Assembly: GCA_002010065.2 (NCBI GenBank)
Contig: MTMD02000008.1
Location: 310,001 to 374,000, forward strand
DNA: 64,000 nt
Direction of reading: 5' to 3'
From: Candidatus Pyrohabitans jungbluthii
GTDB taxonomy: Archaea; Hydrothermarchaeota; Hydrothermarchaeia; Hydrothermarchaeales; BMS3B
Part shown: piece by piece, positions 47,640-57,045 of the stretch
Layout of the letters: every line of letters starts with the position of its first letter
How positions within the stretch are numbered: position 1 is the first letter of the stretch
Program-made: the position numbers and the translations under genes
Notes under the pieces: generated by a model
Databases searched by the model: none
What the model saw: the letters and a program-made list of their open reading frames with translations, nothing else
Told to the model about the DNA's origin: nothing

Positions 47640-50600
47640 TCATTCCACCTCCCGTATCGAAATCCTGAACTCCTTGCCCTCTATTTTCCAGACCTTTTCG
47701 TAACCTTCATGGGTAAGCTGCGTGGCTATCTCAAGCTGCTTGGAGCGAGTCTCCCTCGCGATGTACTCGCGCTGTGCTTCCAAGTAATCCACGATTTCCT
47801 CATCGCCAACGCTCACCTTTGTGGAGATATAGGCCTCCACCGCTAAATCAAGCTCCTTGCGCATCTCCTGTATCCTGCGTACCACCTCGCGAGCGTAGCC
47901 GAGTTCCAGAATCTCTCTCGTCTTCGTGGCGTCTATGTATACAACGCCGTGGTCGAAGCTGGCAGAAGCCATATTCTCAGGCAGGCGCTTCTTAAACTCC
48001 ACATGCTTCTCCTTTATAAGTACCTCCTCACCCTTTACCGTAAGCGGGTAGCCCTTTTCTATACCAGCGTGGAGCTTCCTCGCGTCCTCCCTCCTAATCG
48101 CCTCAGCCACATCCTTGGCCAAGCCCTTAAACTCAGGACCCAGCGTGGCGAAATTCGGCTCCGCTACCAGCTCTACCTCAGCAGGCTCTTCCCCTGGCGG
48201 GAGAATCACCAGCTCCATAGCGTTGCCCTGCCTCTTTATGAGCTCCTCCAGATGCTTCGCAGCCTTAGCTGCCCTATCATCAATGGGAGAGAATATTAGC
48301 CTCAGCACCGGCCATCGCCGTTTTACGCCCAGCTTTTCCCTTGCGCTGGCAGTAGCCTCCACTACGCCCCGAGCTACAAGCATGTCCTCCTCAAGCTCTT
48401 TATCGATGTACTCCTCATGAGGCGAGGGGAACTTTTCGAGGTGAACGCTGTCCTCGCCTATCCCGAGGCTCGCCACGAGGTTTTGATAAATCTCCTCGCT
48501 CACGTGTGGCGCTATTGGTGCAAGAAGCTTCGCAAGGTGGCACAGAACGCGATAGAGCACCGAGTAGGCTGCGATTTTATCAATGCTCTCCTTCTCCACC
48601 CAGGTGCGCGGTCTCACAAGCGTAATGTACCACCTGCTCAAGTCCTCGACTATAAACTCATTCAGAGCGCGGGTTGCCTTGTACAGGTGCAGCGTATCAA
48701 AGGCTTCAGAAACCTCCTTAATCACAGAGTTCAGCTTGGAGAGAATCCACTTATCCTCGCTGCGGCAGTGCTTTCGCAGGTTAGGGGGAACCTTCTCTGG
48801 CGTAAACCCATCGAGGCTCATATAGGTGGTAGCAAAAACGTAGACGTTCCACAGGATGTTGAACATCTTCGATACAACCTTCACCTCTTCCCAGTTGAAG
48901 CGCAGATCCTCCCAAGGCTTGTTTGCCCACAGCACGTAAAAGCGAAGGATGTCAGCGGAGAAGCGCTCTATAACCTCCTCCGGCGTAACAACATTGCCCA
49001 GGCTCTTGCTCATCTTCTCCCCTTTCTCGTCGAGGGTGAAGCCATGCATCAGTACCCGCCTGTAAGGCACCTCGTCAAAGGCGAGCAAACCGCAGCCCAG
49101 CTGGGAGTAGAACCATCCGCGAGTCTGGTCATGCCCCTCTGTTATAAAGTCCACAGGGTAAAGGGAGCGGAAGGGTTCTTCCTTTGCCGGGTAGCCCAGT
49201 GACGCCCAGCCGGCGACGCCTGAGTCGAACCAAACGTCGAGCACATCGCTAACGCGACGCTTCTCGCCCCCGCACTCGCAAGCGAAGCTCACATCCACGT
49301 AGGGGCGGTGAAGCTCCTTCACCTTGCCCGCCTTTGCCTCCAGCTCAGCCTTTGAGGCGATAACCTCCATGCTTCCGCAGCTATCACACACCCACACCGG
49401 CAAAGGGATACCCCAGTAGCGCTGCCTTGAGATGGTCCAGTCCTTTGCATTTGAAATCCAGTCCTTAAAGCGGGCGCTGCCCGCCCACTCGGGAATCCAC
49501 TCAACGCGCTCTATCTCGCTGAGCATCTTCTCTTTAAGCTTTGTAATCGCAATAAACCACTGCTCTGTGGCGCGGTAGATTATGGGCGACTTGCAACGCC
49601 AGCAGTGACCGTAGCGGTGGGTGATGTGCTCCGCCTTAAGCAGAGCCCCCTTCTTGCTTAAATCCTGGATGATTACCTTGTCATCCTTCTTTGTTTTATA
49701 TCCTGCGTATTTGCCAGCTATTTCAGTAAATCTGCCCTCCTCGTCCACAGGGCAGATCGCAGGTATACCATAGCGCTTCGCTGCCTCGAAGTCCTCGGGA
49801 CCATGCCCAGGAGCGCAGTGCACTAAACCTGTGCCCTCGCCCAGGGTTACGAAATCTGCCAGAATAACCCTGTAAGCGTTCTCCGGAGCCTCCACCTTTA
49901 TGTAGTCCTTCAGCGGGTTCTCGTACTGCAAGCCTTCAAGCTCTCTACCCTTGAACTCCTCTAACACCTCGTAGCTGAGCCCGAACTTGTCTTCAAGAAG
50001 GTGCACCAGCTCTTTTGCTATTATGAGCTTCCCCTGAGAAGTTTTCACCTTAACGTAGTCGAAATCGGGGTGAACCACAACCGCGAGATTGCCTACCAGC
50101 GTCCAAGGCGTAGTTGTCCAGATGAGCAGGTATTCGTTCTCAGCACCAACGACTGGAAACTTCACATAAATGCTCGGGTCGGTGCGCTCCGCATACTCTA
50201 TCTCAGCGTCAGCAAGCGCAGTCTCACAGCGCGGGCACCACGTTACGACGCGCAGGTCTCGAGTGAGGAGGCCCTTTTCGTGCGCTCGCTTTATCGTCCA
50301 CCAGGCTGACTCGATGTAGTCATCCTTCAGCGTCATGTATGGCTCATCCCAGTCCATCCACACGCCTAGACGCTTAAACTGGGAGGTCATTATTTCCACG
50401 TGGCGCAGAGCCCAGTTTCTGCAAGCCTCGATGAAGGCTTCGACGTTCTCCTCAATCTCCCGCTTGTTCTTTATGCCCATCTCCTTCTCTACCTTCACTT
50501 CGATGGGCAGGCCGTGACAATCCCAGCCAGGCTGGCGGCGCACATTATAGCCGCGCATCGCCAGGTAGCGCAGTATCGCATCCTTCATTATCTTATTCCA

Positions 50601-50777
50601 AGCGGTGCCGAGATGAATCGCTCCGCTCGCATAGGGAGGACCGTCCAGGAAGTAGTACGCAGGCTTATCCCTTAGCGCCTCCTTGCTCTTTTCATAAACC
50701 TTATGCTCCTTCCAGAACTTCTGAACCTTCTCCTCCAGCTTTTTCAGGTCGATGTTTCGCGGTGCCGGCGCTATCAT
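47640..50777 (-). CDS. ileS: Isoleucyl-tRNA synthetase
   Basis: FLDGPPYASGAIHLGTAWNKIMKDAILRY; GWDCHGLPIEVKVEKEMG; KMSKSLGNVVTPEEV. Confidence 0.98.
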   Translation of the reverse strand: MIAPAPRNIDLKKLEEKVQKFWKEHKVYEKSKEALRDKPAYYFLDGPPYASGAIHLGTAWNKIMKDAILRYLAMRGYNVRRQPGWDCHGLPIEVKVEKEMGIKNKREIEENVEAFIEACRNWALRHVEIMTSQFKRLGVWMDWDEPYMTLKDDYIESAWWTIKRAHEKGLLTRDLRVVTWCPRCETALADAEIEYAERTDPSIYVKFPVVGAENEYLLIWTTTPWTLVGNLAVVVHPDFDYVKVKTSQGKLIIAKELVHLLEDKFGLSYEVLEEFKGRELEGLQYENPLKDYIKVEAPENAYRVILADFVTLGEGTGLVHCAPGHGPEDFEAAKRYGIPAICPVDEEGRFTEIAGKYAGYKTKKDDKVIIQDLSKKGALLKAEHITHRYGHCWRCKSPIIYRATEQWFIAITKLKEKMLSEIERVEWIPEWAGSARFKDWISNAKDWTISRQRYWGIPLPVWVCDSCGSMEVIASKAELEAKAGKVKELHRPYVDVSFACECGGEKRRVSDVLDVWFDSGVAGWASLGYPAKEEPFRSLYPVDFITEGHDQTRGWFYSQLGCGLLAFDEVPYRRVLMHGFTLDEKGEKMSKSLGNVVTPEEVIERFSADILRFYVLWANKPWEDLRFNWEEVKVVSKMFNILWNVYVFATTYMSLDGFTPEKVPPNLRKHCRSEDKWILSKLNSVIKEVSEAFDTLHLYKATRALNEFIVEDLSRWYITLVRPRTWVEKESIDKIAAYSVLYRVLCHLAKLLAPIAPHVSEEIYQNLVASLGIGEDSVHLEKFPSPHEEYIDKELEEDMLVARGVVEATASAREKLGVKRRWPVLRLIFSPIDDRAAKAAKHLEELIKRQGNAMELVILPPGEEPAEVELVAEPNFATLGPEFKGLAKDVAEAIRREDARKLHAGIEKGYPLTVKGEEVLIKEKHVEFKKRLPENMASASFDHGVVYIDATKTREILELGYAREVVRRIQEMRKELDLAVEAYISTKVSVGDEEIVDYLEAQREYIARETRSKQLEIATQLTHEGYEKVWKIEGKEFRISIREVE

Positions 50778-50839
50778 GAGGATCCCTCGCTATCTTAAAG
50801 AGGTTATTTTATTAAGGCTGGGAGGATATAAAGGTTAGC

Positions 50840-51226
50840 GTGGGAGAGCCGAAAAATGCTAAAGGAAAGGTCGAGCAAGCGCTCATGCTCCTCGCCAGCG
50901 TTGAGGCTGAGAGCATAAGTGTTAAAGAGGCAGTGGAGATTGTGGAGCTTGTCACCGCCGTGCCTGAGCTCGTGAGGAGAACAATTGCCATAGCTGAGGA
51001 AAGGGGCATTGTCAAAAGAGAGGGTGGCAGGCTGGTAATAAGGGAAAGAGTCGTTGGGACAAAGGGGCATGGTGTCCAGGTTAAGCGCCGAGAATGCAAT
51101 GCTCAATGCATGCGCTGTGGACGGAGGATTTCCACATGCTTCTTCCTTATCGTCGCTGAGTCTGAATTTGGCCCCTTCGGTAGCGAATGTATAAAGAGGC
51201 TCAGGCTAGGAACGCAAAGGTTATAA
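50840..51226 (+). CDS. wHTH-like protein with C-terminal Cys cluster (DUF5830-like)
   Basis: ISVKEAVEIVELVTAVPELVRRTIAIAEERGIVKREGGRLVI...CNAQCMRCGRRISTCFFLIVAESEFGPFGSECIKRL. Confidence 0.6.
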   Translation: MGEPKNAKGKVEQALMLLASVEAESISVKEAVEIVELVTAVPELVRRTIAIAEERGIVKREGGRLVIRERVVGTKGHGVQVKRRECNAQCMRCGRRISTCFFLIVAESEFGPFGSECIKRLRLGTQRL

Positions 51227-51262
51227 GGACATGCACGTTATGAATATCAATCAGGTGCTGCT

Positions 51263-52459
51263 ATGCGTTTAAATGCAGAAGAACTTGAGAAAAGGGGAAA
51301 GCTGGTAAAGAAGGATGAGCGCTATGAGGTCTACGACATAGAGATGGAAGACCTAGTGCTCTCCCTCACAAAGCTCTTCCCTGGCAAAGCCACGTCTGGA
51401 CACTACCACGAGGATAGCGAGGAGGTGTACTACTTCCTGAGTGGTAGGGGCAAGATAAAGCTAGGCGAGGAAGTGCACGAAGCTCAGGCTGGGGACATAT
51501 TCACAGTGCCCAAGGACACCTTCCATCAGGTTATCAACACTGGCGATGATGTGTTAAAGTTTATAGCTGTATTTGAAAAGTATGAAGGGCGGGGGACGAA
51601 GCTCAAGGCGATAATTCCCGCGGCTGGACACGGAACGCGCTTCCTTCCAATAACCAAAGCTCAGCCAAAGGAGATGCTTCCGGTTTTTGATAAACCTGTG
51701 ATTCAGTATGTGGTTGAAGAGGCTCTGGACGCGGGCATCGACAACATTTTAATAATCACAGGCAGGGGTAAGCGCGCCATCGAGGACCACTTCGACCGCT
51801 CACCTGAGCTGGAGCAGTTCCTCGAAAAGGCAGGGAAGCTGGAGTACCTTGAAGAGATAAGAAAAATCAGCGAGCTTGCAAACATAACCTACATACGCCA
51901 GAAGGAGGCTCTTGGTCTTGGGCATGCGGTGCTCCAGGCGCGAGAGTTTGTGGGCAACGCCTACTTCGCGGTGCTCCTGGGAGACGTTATAACAAAGCCC
52001 GCGTGCATAAGGGATATGCTGGAGGTGCACAAGCGCTACAGAGCCAGCGTAATTGCCCTGCAGGAAGTGCCCAAGCAGGAAGTTAGCAAGTACGGCGTCG
52101 CTGAGCTGGGCAAGAGCCTGGGAGAAGGAGTGTATGAACTAACTGATGTGATAGAGAAACCCTCACCCGAAGAAGCGCCCTCCAATCTCGCCATCACTGG
52201 CAGGTACATCCTGAGCAGTAAAATTTTCACCTACCTTGCACAGGGTGAGCGAGGCTATGGTGGCGAGATTCAGCTCACCGACGCGATCAGGAAGCTAATC
52301 CAAGATGGAGAGCGCGTGGTAGGTTACATCTACCCAGGCAAAGTCTTCGACATAGGAAACAAGCTGGACTGGATTAAGAGCACCATAATGCTCAGCCTGG
52401 AGAGTGAGTTCAGGGAAGAGATAGAGAGGTTTCTCAGAGAGCTTGGCTACGCCCACTGA
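51263..52459 (+). CDS. Fusion protein: N-terminal cupin + GalU-type UTP-glucose-1-phosphate uridylyltransferase
   Basis: Cupin GHYHEDSEEVYYFLSGRGKIKLGEEVHEAQAGDIFTVPKDTFHQV; then KAIIPAAGHGTRFLPITKAQPKEMLPVFDKPVIQYVVEEAL. Confidence 0.9.
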   Translation: MRLNAEELEKRGKLVKKDERYEVYDIEMEDLVLSLTKLFPGKATSGHYHEDSEEVYYFLSGRGKIKLGEEVHEAQAGDIFTVPKDTFHQVINTGDDVLKFIAVFEKYEGRGTKLKAIIPAAGHGTRFLPITKAQPKEMLPVFDKPVIQYVVEEALDAGIDNILIITGRGKRAIEDHFDRSPELEQFLEKAGKLEYLEEIRKISELANITYIRQKEALGLGHAVLQAREFVGNAYFAVLLGDVITKPACIRDMLEVHKRYRASVIALQEVPKQEVSKYGVAELGKSLGEGVYELTDVIEKPSPEEAPSNLAITGRYILSSKIFTYLAQGERGYGGEIQLTDAIRKLIQDGERVVGYIYPGKVFDIGNKLDWIKSTIMLSLESEFREEIERFLRELGYAH

Positions 52460-52759
52460 TTTTGACACCATACTCAGCACTTATGTAAATCTGTATTCTG
52501 TAAATAGGAGGTATTGTAAACATTAATACACAATATTTATATATCATTAATTGTTAATAATTATTTCCATAGGATGCATAGGAAGCAAAGGTGACAAATA
52601 AGGGAAGTGGTGGGTGTGAGAGTGGTGTTGCCCTGCAGGGGGGAAAGCGGTGCAATTTCTCCGGGGAAACTTCTGGTGTAAGTTTCGAAAGCTGAAAAGC
52701 AAAGTTTATGTAAGCTCCTATAGTAGGAATTACTTAACAAATAAAAGGGGGAGTGGGTC

Positions 52760-52999
52760 ATGAAGTCATCTCTTCGCTGTCCAAAGTGCGGAAGTTTAAA
52801 TGTAGAGAAAGGACATCAAGAAGTATTTCCCAGCACTTTTATGAAAGATACTAAATATTCGCTGATAAAGGCTCTTACAAGCTCCAAAGAATTTGAAATA
52901 TACGCCTGCATGGATTGTGGATACGCCGAATGGTATATCCAGGAGAAGTACCTTGAGGATGGAAACCGGGCAAAGGCTGTTGCAAGTTCCAGAGCCTAG
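52760..52999 (+). CDS. Zinc-ribbon protein (two CxxC)
   Basis: LRCPKCGSLNVEKG...IYACMDCGYAEWYI. Confidence 0.8.
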   Translation: MKSSLRCPKCGSLNVEKGHQEVFPSTFMKDTKYSLIKALTSSKEFEIYACMDCGYAEWYIQEKYLEDGNRAKAVASSRA

Positions 53000-53034
53000 A
53001 TTTCCAACTCCTTCAGATGAAGGAGGTTATAGGC

Positions 53035-53970
53035 GTGAGAAGAGCCAGGAATACAAAGAAGAATGGGCCAATTTACATCTTCAACGACTTCTACGACAGG
53101 GGCAATGACCTTTATCTCTACGACTCAAAGGAGGAGCGGCGTTACTACGTGACCAAATCCTTCTTTCAAGCGGGTATAGATAAAAATAAGCTCTGCATTT
53201 ATGCATTTCCCAGGAAACAGGATAGATTCCAGTTCAAGAGCTTTTCTGGTGATGCTTTTCGTGAAATAGAGCTCATAAGAGGGAATATAAAGATGCTAAA
53301 AGGGAGGGACCTAGAAGCATTTTATTCTGATTTTGAGGAGCTCAAGGATTATGCAAAAGATAATGGATATGAGGGCATCCACCTGAAAATCGACTTCGGC
53401 AAAGTTAGAGATGATATAATCGACGAAGTTATCGAGCTTGAAAAAAAGCTTCATAATTCCACGAATGGCATTCCCGTAGCCTCAATAAGCTCATACAACA
53501 TGAATTTTCTCAACCAGGATGCTGTTAACAGCCTCACAAAGCTTCATGACAGGGTGATGATAACCACCGAAAAAGGGGAAACTTCAATAGCATTTTTCCA
53601 GCAGCCAAAAGCAAGACCGGTGCACATCCCGAGAATTGAGGTTATTTCTTCGAAAATGATGGAGCAGATCGTCAAGAAGTCTCTCCAGATTATAATTCTA
53701 TCCCTCCTGAAGCAGCAGCCCATGTGCGGGTTTGACATAATCAAGAGCCTGGTGCACAACTTCAATGTGCTTCTCAGCCAGGGCACGGTGTATCCAATTC
53801 TGTACTCGCTGGAAAAGGAGGGATACCTCAAGACGGTTATAAAGTCGGATAACAAGACAAAGCTTTATGTGCCCACAGAGATGGCCCATGAGTACATAGA
53901 GCGCCAGATACGAGAGTATATCCAAGCTCAGGAGAAGATACTCGCCCTTATCGCGAGGGGATTGAAATGA
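53035..53970 (+). CDS. MEDS-domain sensor fused to a PadR-like winged-helix regulator (ATG 53017 also possible)
   Basis: MEDS-like GNDLYLYDSKEERRYYVTKSFFQAGIDKNKLCIYAFPRK...VASISSYNMNFLNQDAVNSLTKLHDRVMITT; PadR SLLKQQPMCGFDIIKSLVHNFNVLLSQGTVYPILYSLEKEGYLKT. Confidence 0.75.
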   Translation: MRRARNTKKNGPIYIFNDFYDRGNDLYLYDSKEERRYYVTKSFFQAGIDKNKLCIYAFPRKQDRFQFKSFSGDAFREIELIRGNIKMLKGRDLEAFYSDFEELKDYAKDNGYEGIHLKIDFGKVRDDIIDEVIELEKKLHNSTNGIPVASISSYNMNFLNQDAVNSLTKLHDRVMITTEKGETSIAFFQQPKARPVHIPRIEVISSKMMEQIVKKSLQIIILSLLKQQPMCGFDIIKSLVHNFNVLLSQGTVYPILYSLEKEGYLKTVIKSDNKTKLYVPTEMAHEYIERQIREYIQAQEKILALIARGLK

Positions 53971-54335
53971 AGATAATGGTCGTGGACGACGATGATATAA
54001 TCATCGAAGCCATGAAGAATATCCTCACGCCTGAAGGGTTCACAGTCATTGGGGCGAGAAGCGGTGAGGAGTGTCTGCGCATACTTGAAAGGGAGAAACC
54101 AGACTACATCTTTATAGATATCCAGATGCCAGGTATGGACGGTTGGGAAACCCTGCGGGAGATCAAGAAGAGGGAGGAACTTCGCCACATTCCCATTGCA
54201 ATGCTCACCGCCCAGCCTCTGACAAAGGAAACCCTGAAAAAGGACGACATCTACGCGCTTGTGGATTACGTGGTCAAGCCCTTCACTAAGAGGGATATAA
54301 CAGAGACCCTGAAGCAGGCGCTCGTGCTCGTCTGA
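53967..54335 (+). CDS. Response regulator receiver protein
   Basis: KIMVVDDDDIIIEAMKNILTPEGF...DYIFIDIQMPGMDGWETL...VVKPFTKRDI; ATGA overlap with the previous gene. Confidence 0.93.
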   Translation: MKIMVVDDDDIIIEAMKNILTPEGFTVIGARSGEECLRILEREKPDYIFIDIQMPGMDGWETLREIKKREELRHIPIAMLTAQPLTKETLKKDDIYALVDYVVKPFTKRDITETLKQALVLV

Positions 54336-54726
54336 GGCACTCAGATTTTTTCATGCTTTTTCGTCGTCAAAGTTGAGATTTGGCTTCTCGTGCTCGGAGA
54401 GTTGTTATAAAGCCGAGATGTTTGATGTTCCACCACGCGGTGTCTTTTACTTCTATTTTTGGTCTCTATATTTATCATGCTGAGCCTCTAAAAGAGATCC
54501 ACTATCCTGGGTGTCTTTAGCTAACCGTTTCTGTGCTTAATTTTCAGTGAGGCTCCAGAACTTTTTGTTGTGTGAGTTTAGAATTACCAAGAGGGGAGTA
54601 TGGAGCTTGTGAGCAGGCGTCTCGGCTAGCAGAGAGCGCCGCAACAAAAATCAGAAGGAACAGAATAATCCGGTGCTAACCAGCGGGAGAAAGCCACAGG
54701 GTTTAGATTGGATGCGGACGACGGGT

Positions 54727-55371
54727 TCACACCCAATTTCTAACGAAGATGGAGCGAATCCCGCTGGGCGAAACCCTGGTGATTTCGCTCATTGTTCCGC
54801 CCACTGGCAGGATTGTTATTGTGAACTCCTTGTTTCCCTCAAGCGGATATGCTCTGTTGTTGGCCTCTATCCAGAAGTGCAGCTCTACATATTCCCCCTT
54901 CTCAAGCACATTGTTGTGGTTCTGCTCAAACACAGGCACCACGTAAAAATCAGCCACCCCGTTCGCTATACCAGAACTGCTGTTTGTGCTGTTCTCCGCG
55001 AGGCTCAAGTCGTTAGTAATGGTCGCGTTATGCCTTATCCCGCTTATGTATACATCTCCGGAGTAGTAGTTTAAAATTATATCGTCATAGCGTATTTCAG
55101 AGCTTCCCGGCGCAAGGGTTACCAGGATTATGAGCTTTGTTATGTTTGGTCCGCCGTTGTTCCAAGTTTCGTTGGCGTAGGCGTAACCGGTTAAGTCCAC
55201 TATCTTAACATTGGTGGAGACCTCCTTCGTCGCCTCCTCGCCGGTAGACCTTGCCTTTGATTGAAGCGTGCCCGTAGTTTTAAGGAGCACGCCTGCAGTG
55301 ATTGCAGCCACCATTACCATTGCTATGAATACTATAAGCGTTCCAATACCAATCTGCGCACGGTTGTTCAT
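54727..55371 (-). CDS. arlB: Archaellin (archaeal flagellin)
   Basis: MNNRAQIGIGTLIVFIAMVMVAAITAGVLLKTTGTLQSKARSTGEEA; class III signal-peptide-like N-terminus. Confidence 0.92.
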   Translation of the reverse strand: MNNRAQIGIGTLIVFIAMVMVAAITAGVLLKTTGTLQSKARSTGEEATKEVSTNVKIVDLTGYAYANETWNNGGPNITKLIILVTLAPGSSEIRYDDIILNYYSGDVYISGIRHNATITNDLSLAENSTNSSSGIANGVADFYVVPVFEQNHNNVLEKGEYVELHFWIEANNRAYPLEGNKEFTITILPVGGTMSEITRVSPSGIRSIFVRNWV

Positions 55372-55461
55372 TGAAATCGCCGGCACTTTAATTTTTATTC
55401 CCCCGTTTTAATCTGGTAGAGTATATTATATAAACATTTTTTTTCTTATTCTGAAAATTGG

Positions 55462-55902
55462 CTAGGTGTTAAAGTAATATTCATCCCACACATCCATTTT
55501 TACCAGAGCTTTGATGACGTAGCGCCCTGAGGGAAGTGCGGTTATATTTGCTTCAAGAACCTCATTAGGATCCCACAGGGAATTTTGAAGGTTTGTGCTC
55601 CTGTTAACTATCCGCGTGCCCAGAATGTTCACTCTCTCCCCGTTGAGGAAGAGCATCAAGCTATCTTTAGTGAGTATCGTGCTCCCAGCGTTCAGGATGT
55701 AAACCGACGTGTTGTCGCTTCCGGGATAAACATGAATCACCTTTATCTCAGTGTTTAGCCTCTCTGATATAAGATGGGACTTCTGGGAAATTCCTGTTTT
55801 GACCGCCTGAGAAGCTTCGCTAACCACACCTGCCACGCCAGCAGCAATTATGACTGCAGCGATGAAGAAAATTGCATGCGCTGCCGTGGTACTGAATCCC
55901 AT
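55462..55902 (-). CDS. ArlG/ArlF-like archaellum stator-type protein
   Basis: MGFSTTAAHAIFFIAAVIIAAGVAGVVSEASQAVKTGISQKSHLISERLNTEIKVIHVYPGSDNTSVYILNAGST. Confidence 0.8.
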   Translation of the reverse strand: MGFSTTAAHAIFFIAAVIIAAGVAGVVSEASQAVKTGISQKSHLISERLNTEIKVIHVYPGSDNTSVYILNAGSTILTKDSLMLFLNGERVNILGTRIVNRSTNLQNSLWDPNEVLEANITALPSGRYVIKALVKMDVWDEYYFNT

Positions 55903-55903
55903 C

Positions 55904-56350
55904 TCAGCTGCCACCTTTAAACCTGTAATAGGGGGTCCAGAGGTTCCTGTTGAGCACTGCAACGTAGTTCCAGCCCTGTATAAGGCTGGCTGTGAGGTTT
56001 ATCTCGATTATCTCATTCAGACCCCACAGCTCGTTTCCGCGTGGGTTTATCACCTCTATCGAAGAAGGTTCAACCCACTCCCCGTTTATCCTCACTTTAC
56101 TCTGGTCGGGGTCCAGAGCCACGCTTCCCACATTTTCCACATAGATGGAGAGGTTATTCCCCTCGGTATTCACATGCACCACCTTTATGCCTCCCACAAG
56201 CTTCTCCTCAAGCTCTGACTTTTTTGCCAGCGCATTGCTTTCCATGTGGGATACCTGCTGGTTCAGCACACCCACCAGACTTGCTGCCACCACCACCACG
56301 CCTATGAAGAGAATGACCGAGGGCAGGGATTCAGACACTGCTAATCCCAC
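55904..56350 (-). CDS. ArlG/ArlF-like protein (paralog)
   Basis: N-terminal TM, then IKVVHVNTEGNNLSIYVENVGSVALDPDQSKVRINGEWVEP. Confidence 0.78.
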   Translation of the reverse strand: MGLAVSESLPSVILFIGVVVVAASLVGVLNQQVSHMESNALAKKSELEEKLVGGIKVVHVNTEGNNLSIYVENVGSVALDPDQSKVRINGEWVEPSSIEVINPRGNELWGLNEIIEINLTASLIQGWNYVAVLNRNLWTPYYRFKGGS

Positions 56351-57045
56351 CCGTAGTTGTAGTTATCCGCAGGCAGAGTGTGCGCATGAGGCAGAGCCTC
56401 ACCCACGCGGTATTCATCCCAGACGCCGTTCTTCACAATCACCTTGACGCTGCTCTGCACACTGCGCTGGGTGGTTATCTCTACCACATCCCCAGGTCTC
56501 CAGTAGAAGCTGGGAGAGGTATTCGTAGCCACAAACTTGCCGGTTGCAATGGTTATGTTGAACCACCCCACTATACCATAAAGCTGATCAGGAGCCGGTG
56601 TGGAGGGGTTGTATACCTGGGTGTCGTCCTGGGTTGTTAGAGTTAAGGAGGGGTTTGCGCTGCTGTCGTGATATGCACCCTTAACCAAGTAGGTCTTGTT
56701 AACATAGCTCACCTGGAAGTAGCCTAGGGCGCTCACAGTATACGCATCGCTCTCGAGCCATGCGCCATCTATAACCAGAGACACATAGTCAGGGTCTAAA
56801 GTGGTGCTTCCTGTGTTCTCCACATAGATTAAAGTATTTCCTCCGCTTTCGGTTATATTCACTATCTCTATTTTGGTGCTCAGCACCTCCAGGTCTCGCT
56901 TTGACTGCTCCTTTATATTCTCGGCAAGCGTGGTCAGGTAGCTCTCGCCAGCGCTTAAAAGCTCCACCGCTGCAGTTATGCCTGCCATGAAAATTATAAG
57001 AAAGGCCGCAGCGGTGGCAAATCCCAACCCACCACCCCCTATCAC
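56341..57045 (-). CDS. ArlF/ArlG-like protein with extended beta-rich domain (paralog)
   Basis: MIGGGGLGFATAAAFLIIFMAGITAAVELLSAGESYLTTLAENIKEQSKRDLEVLSTKIEIVNITESGGNTLIYVENTGSTTLDPDYVSLVIDGAWLE. Confidence 0.78.
   Translation of the reverse strand: MIGGGGLGFATAAAFLIIFMAGITAAVELLSAGESYLTTLAENIKEQSKRDLEVLSTKIEIVNITESGGNTLIYVENTGSTTLDPDYVSLVIDGAWLESDAYTVSALGYFQVSYVNKTYLVKGAYHDSSANPSLTLTTQDDTQVYNPSTPAPDQLYGIVGWFNITIATGKFVATNTSPSFYWRPGDVVEITTQRSVQSSVKVIVKNGVWDEYRVGEALPHAHTLPADNYNYGWD

Noticed and set aside
48417-49202. 261-aa plus-strand ORF inside ileS
   Set aside because: Antisense to a clear IleRS; no domain signature.
54722-54745. tRNA T-arm-like gggttcacaccc
   Set aside because: The T-loop consensus TTCRANY is not met and no acceptor/D/anticodon arms could be built around it.
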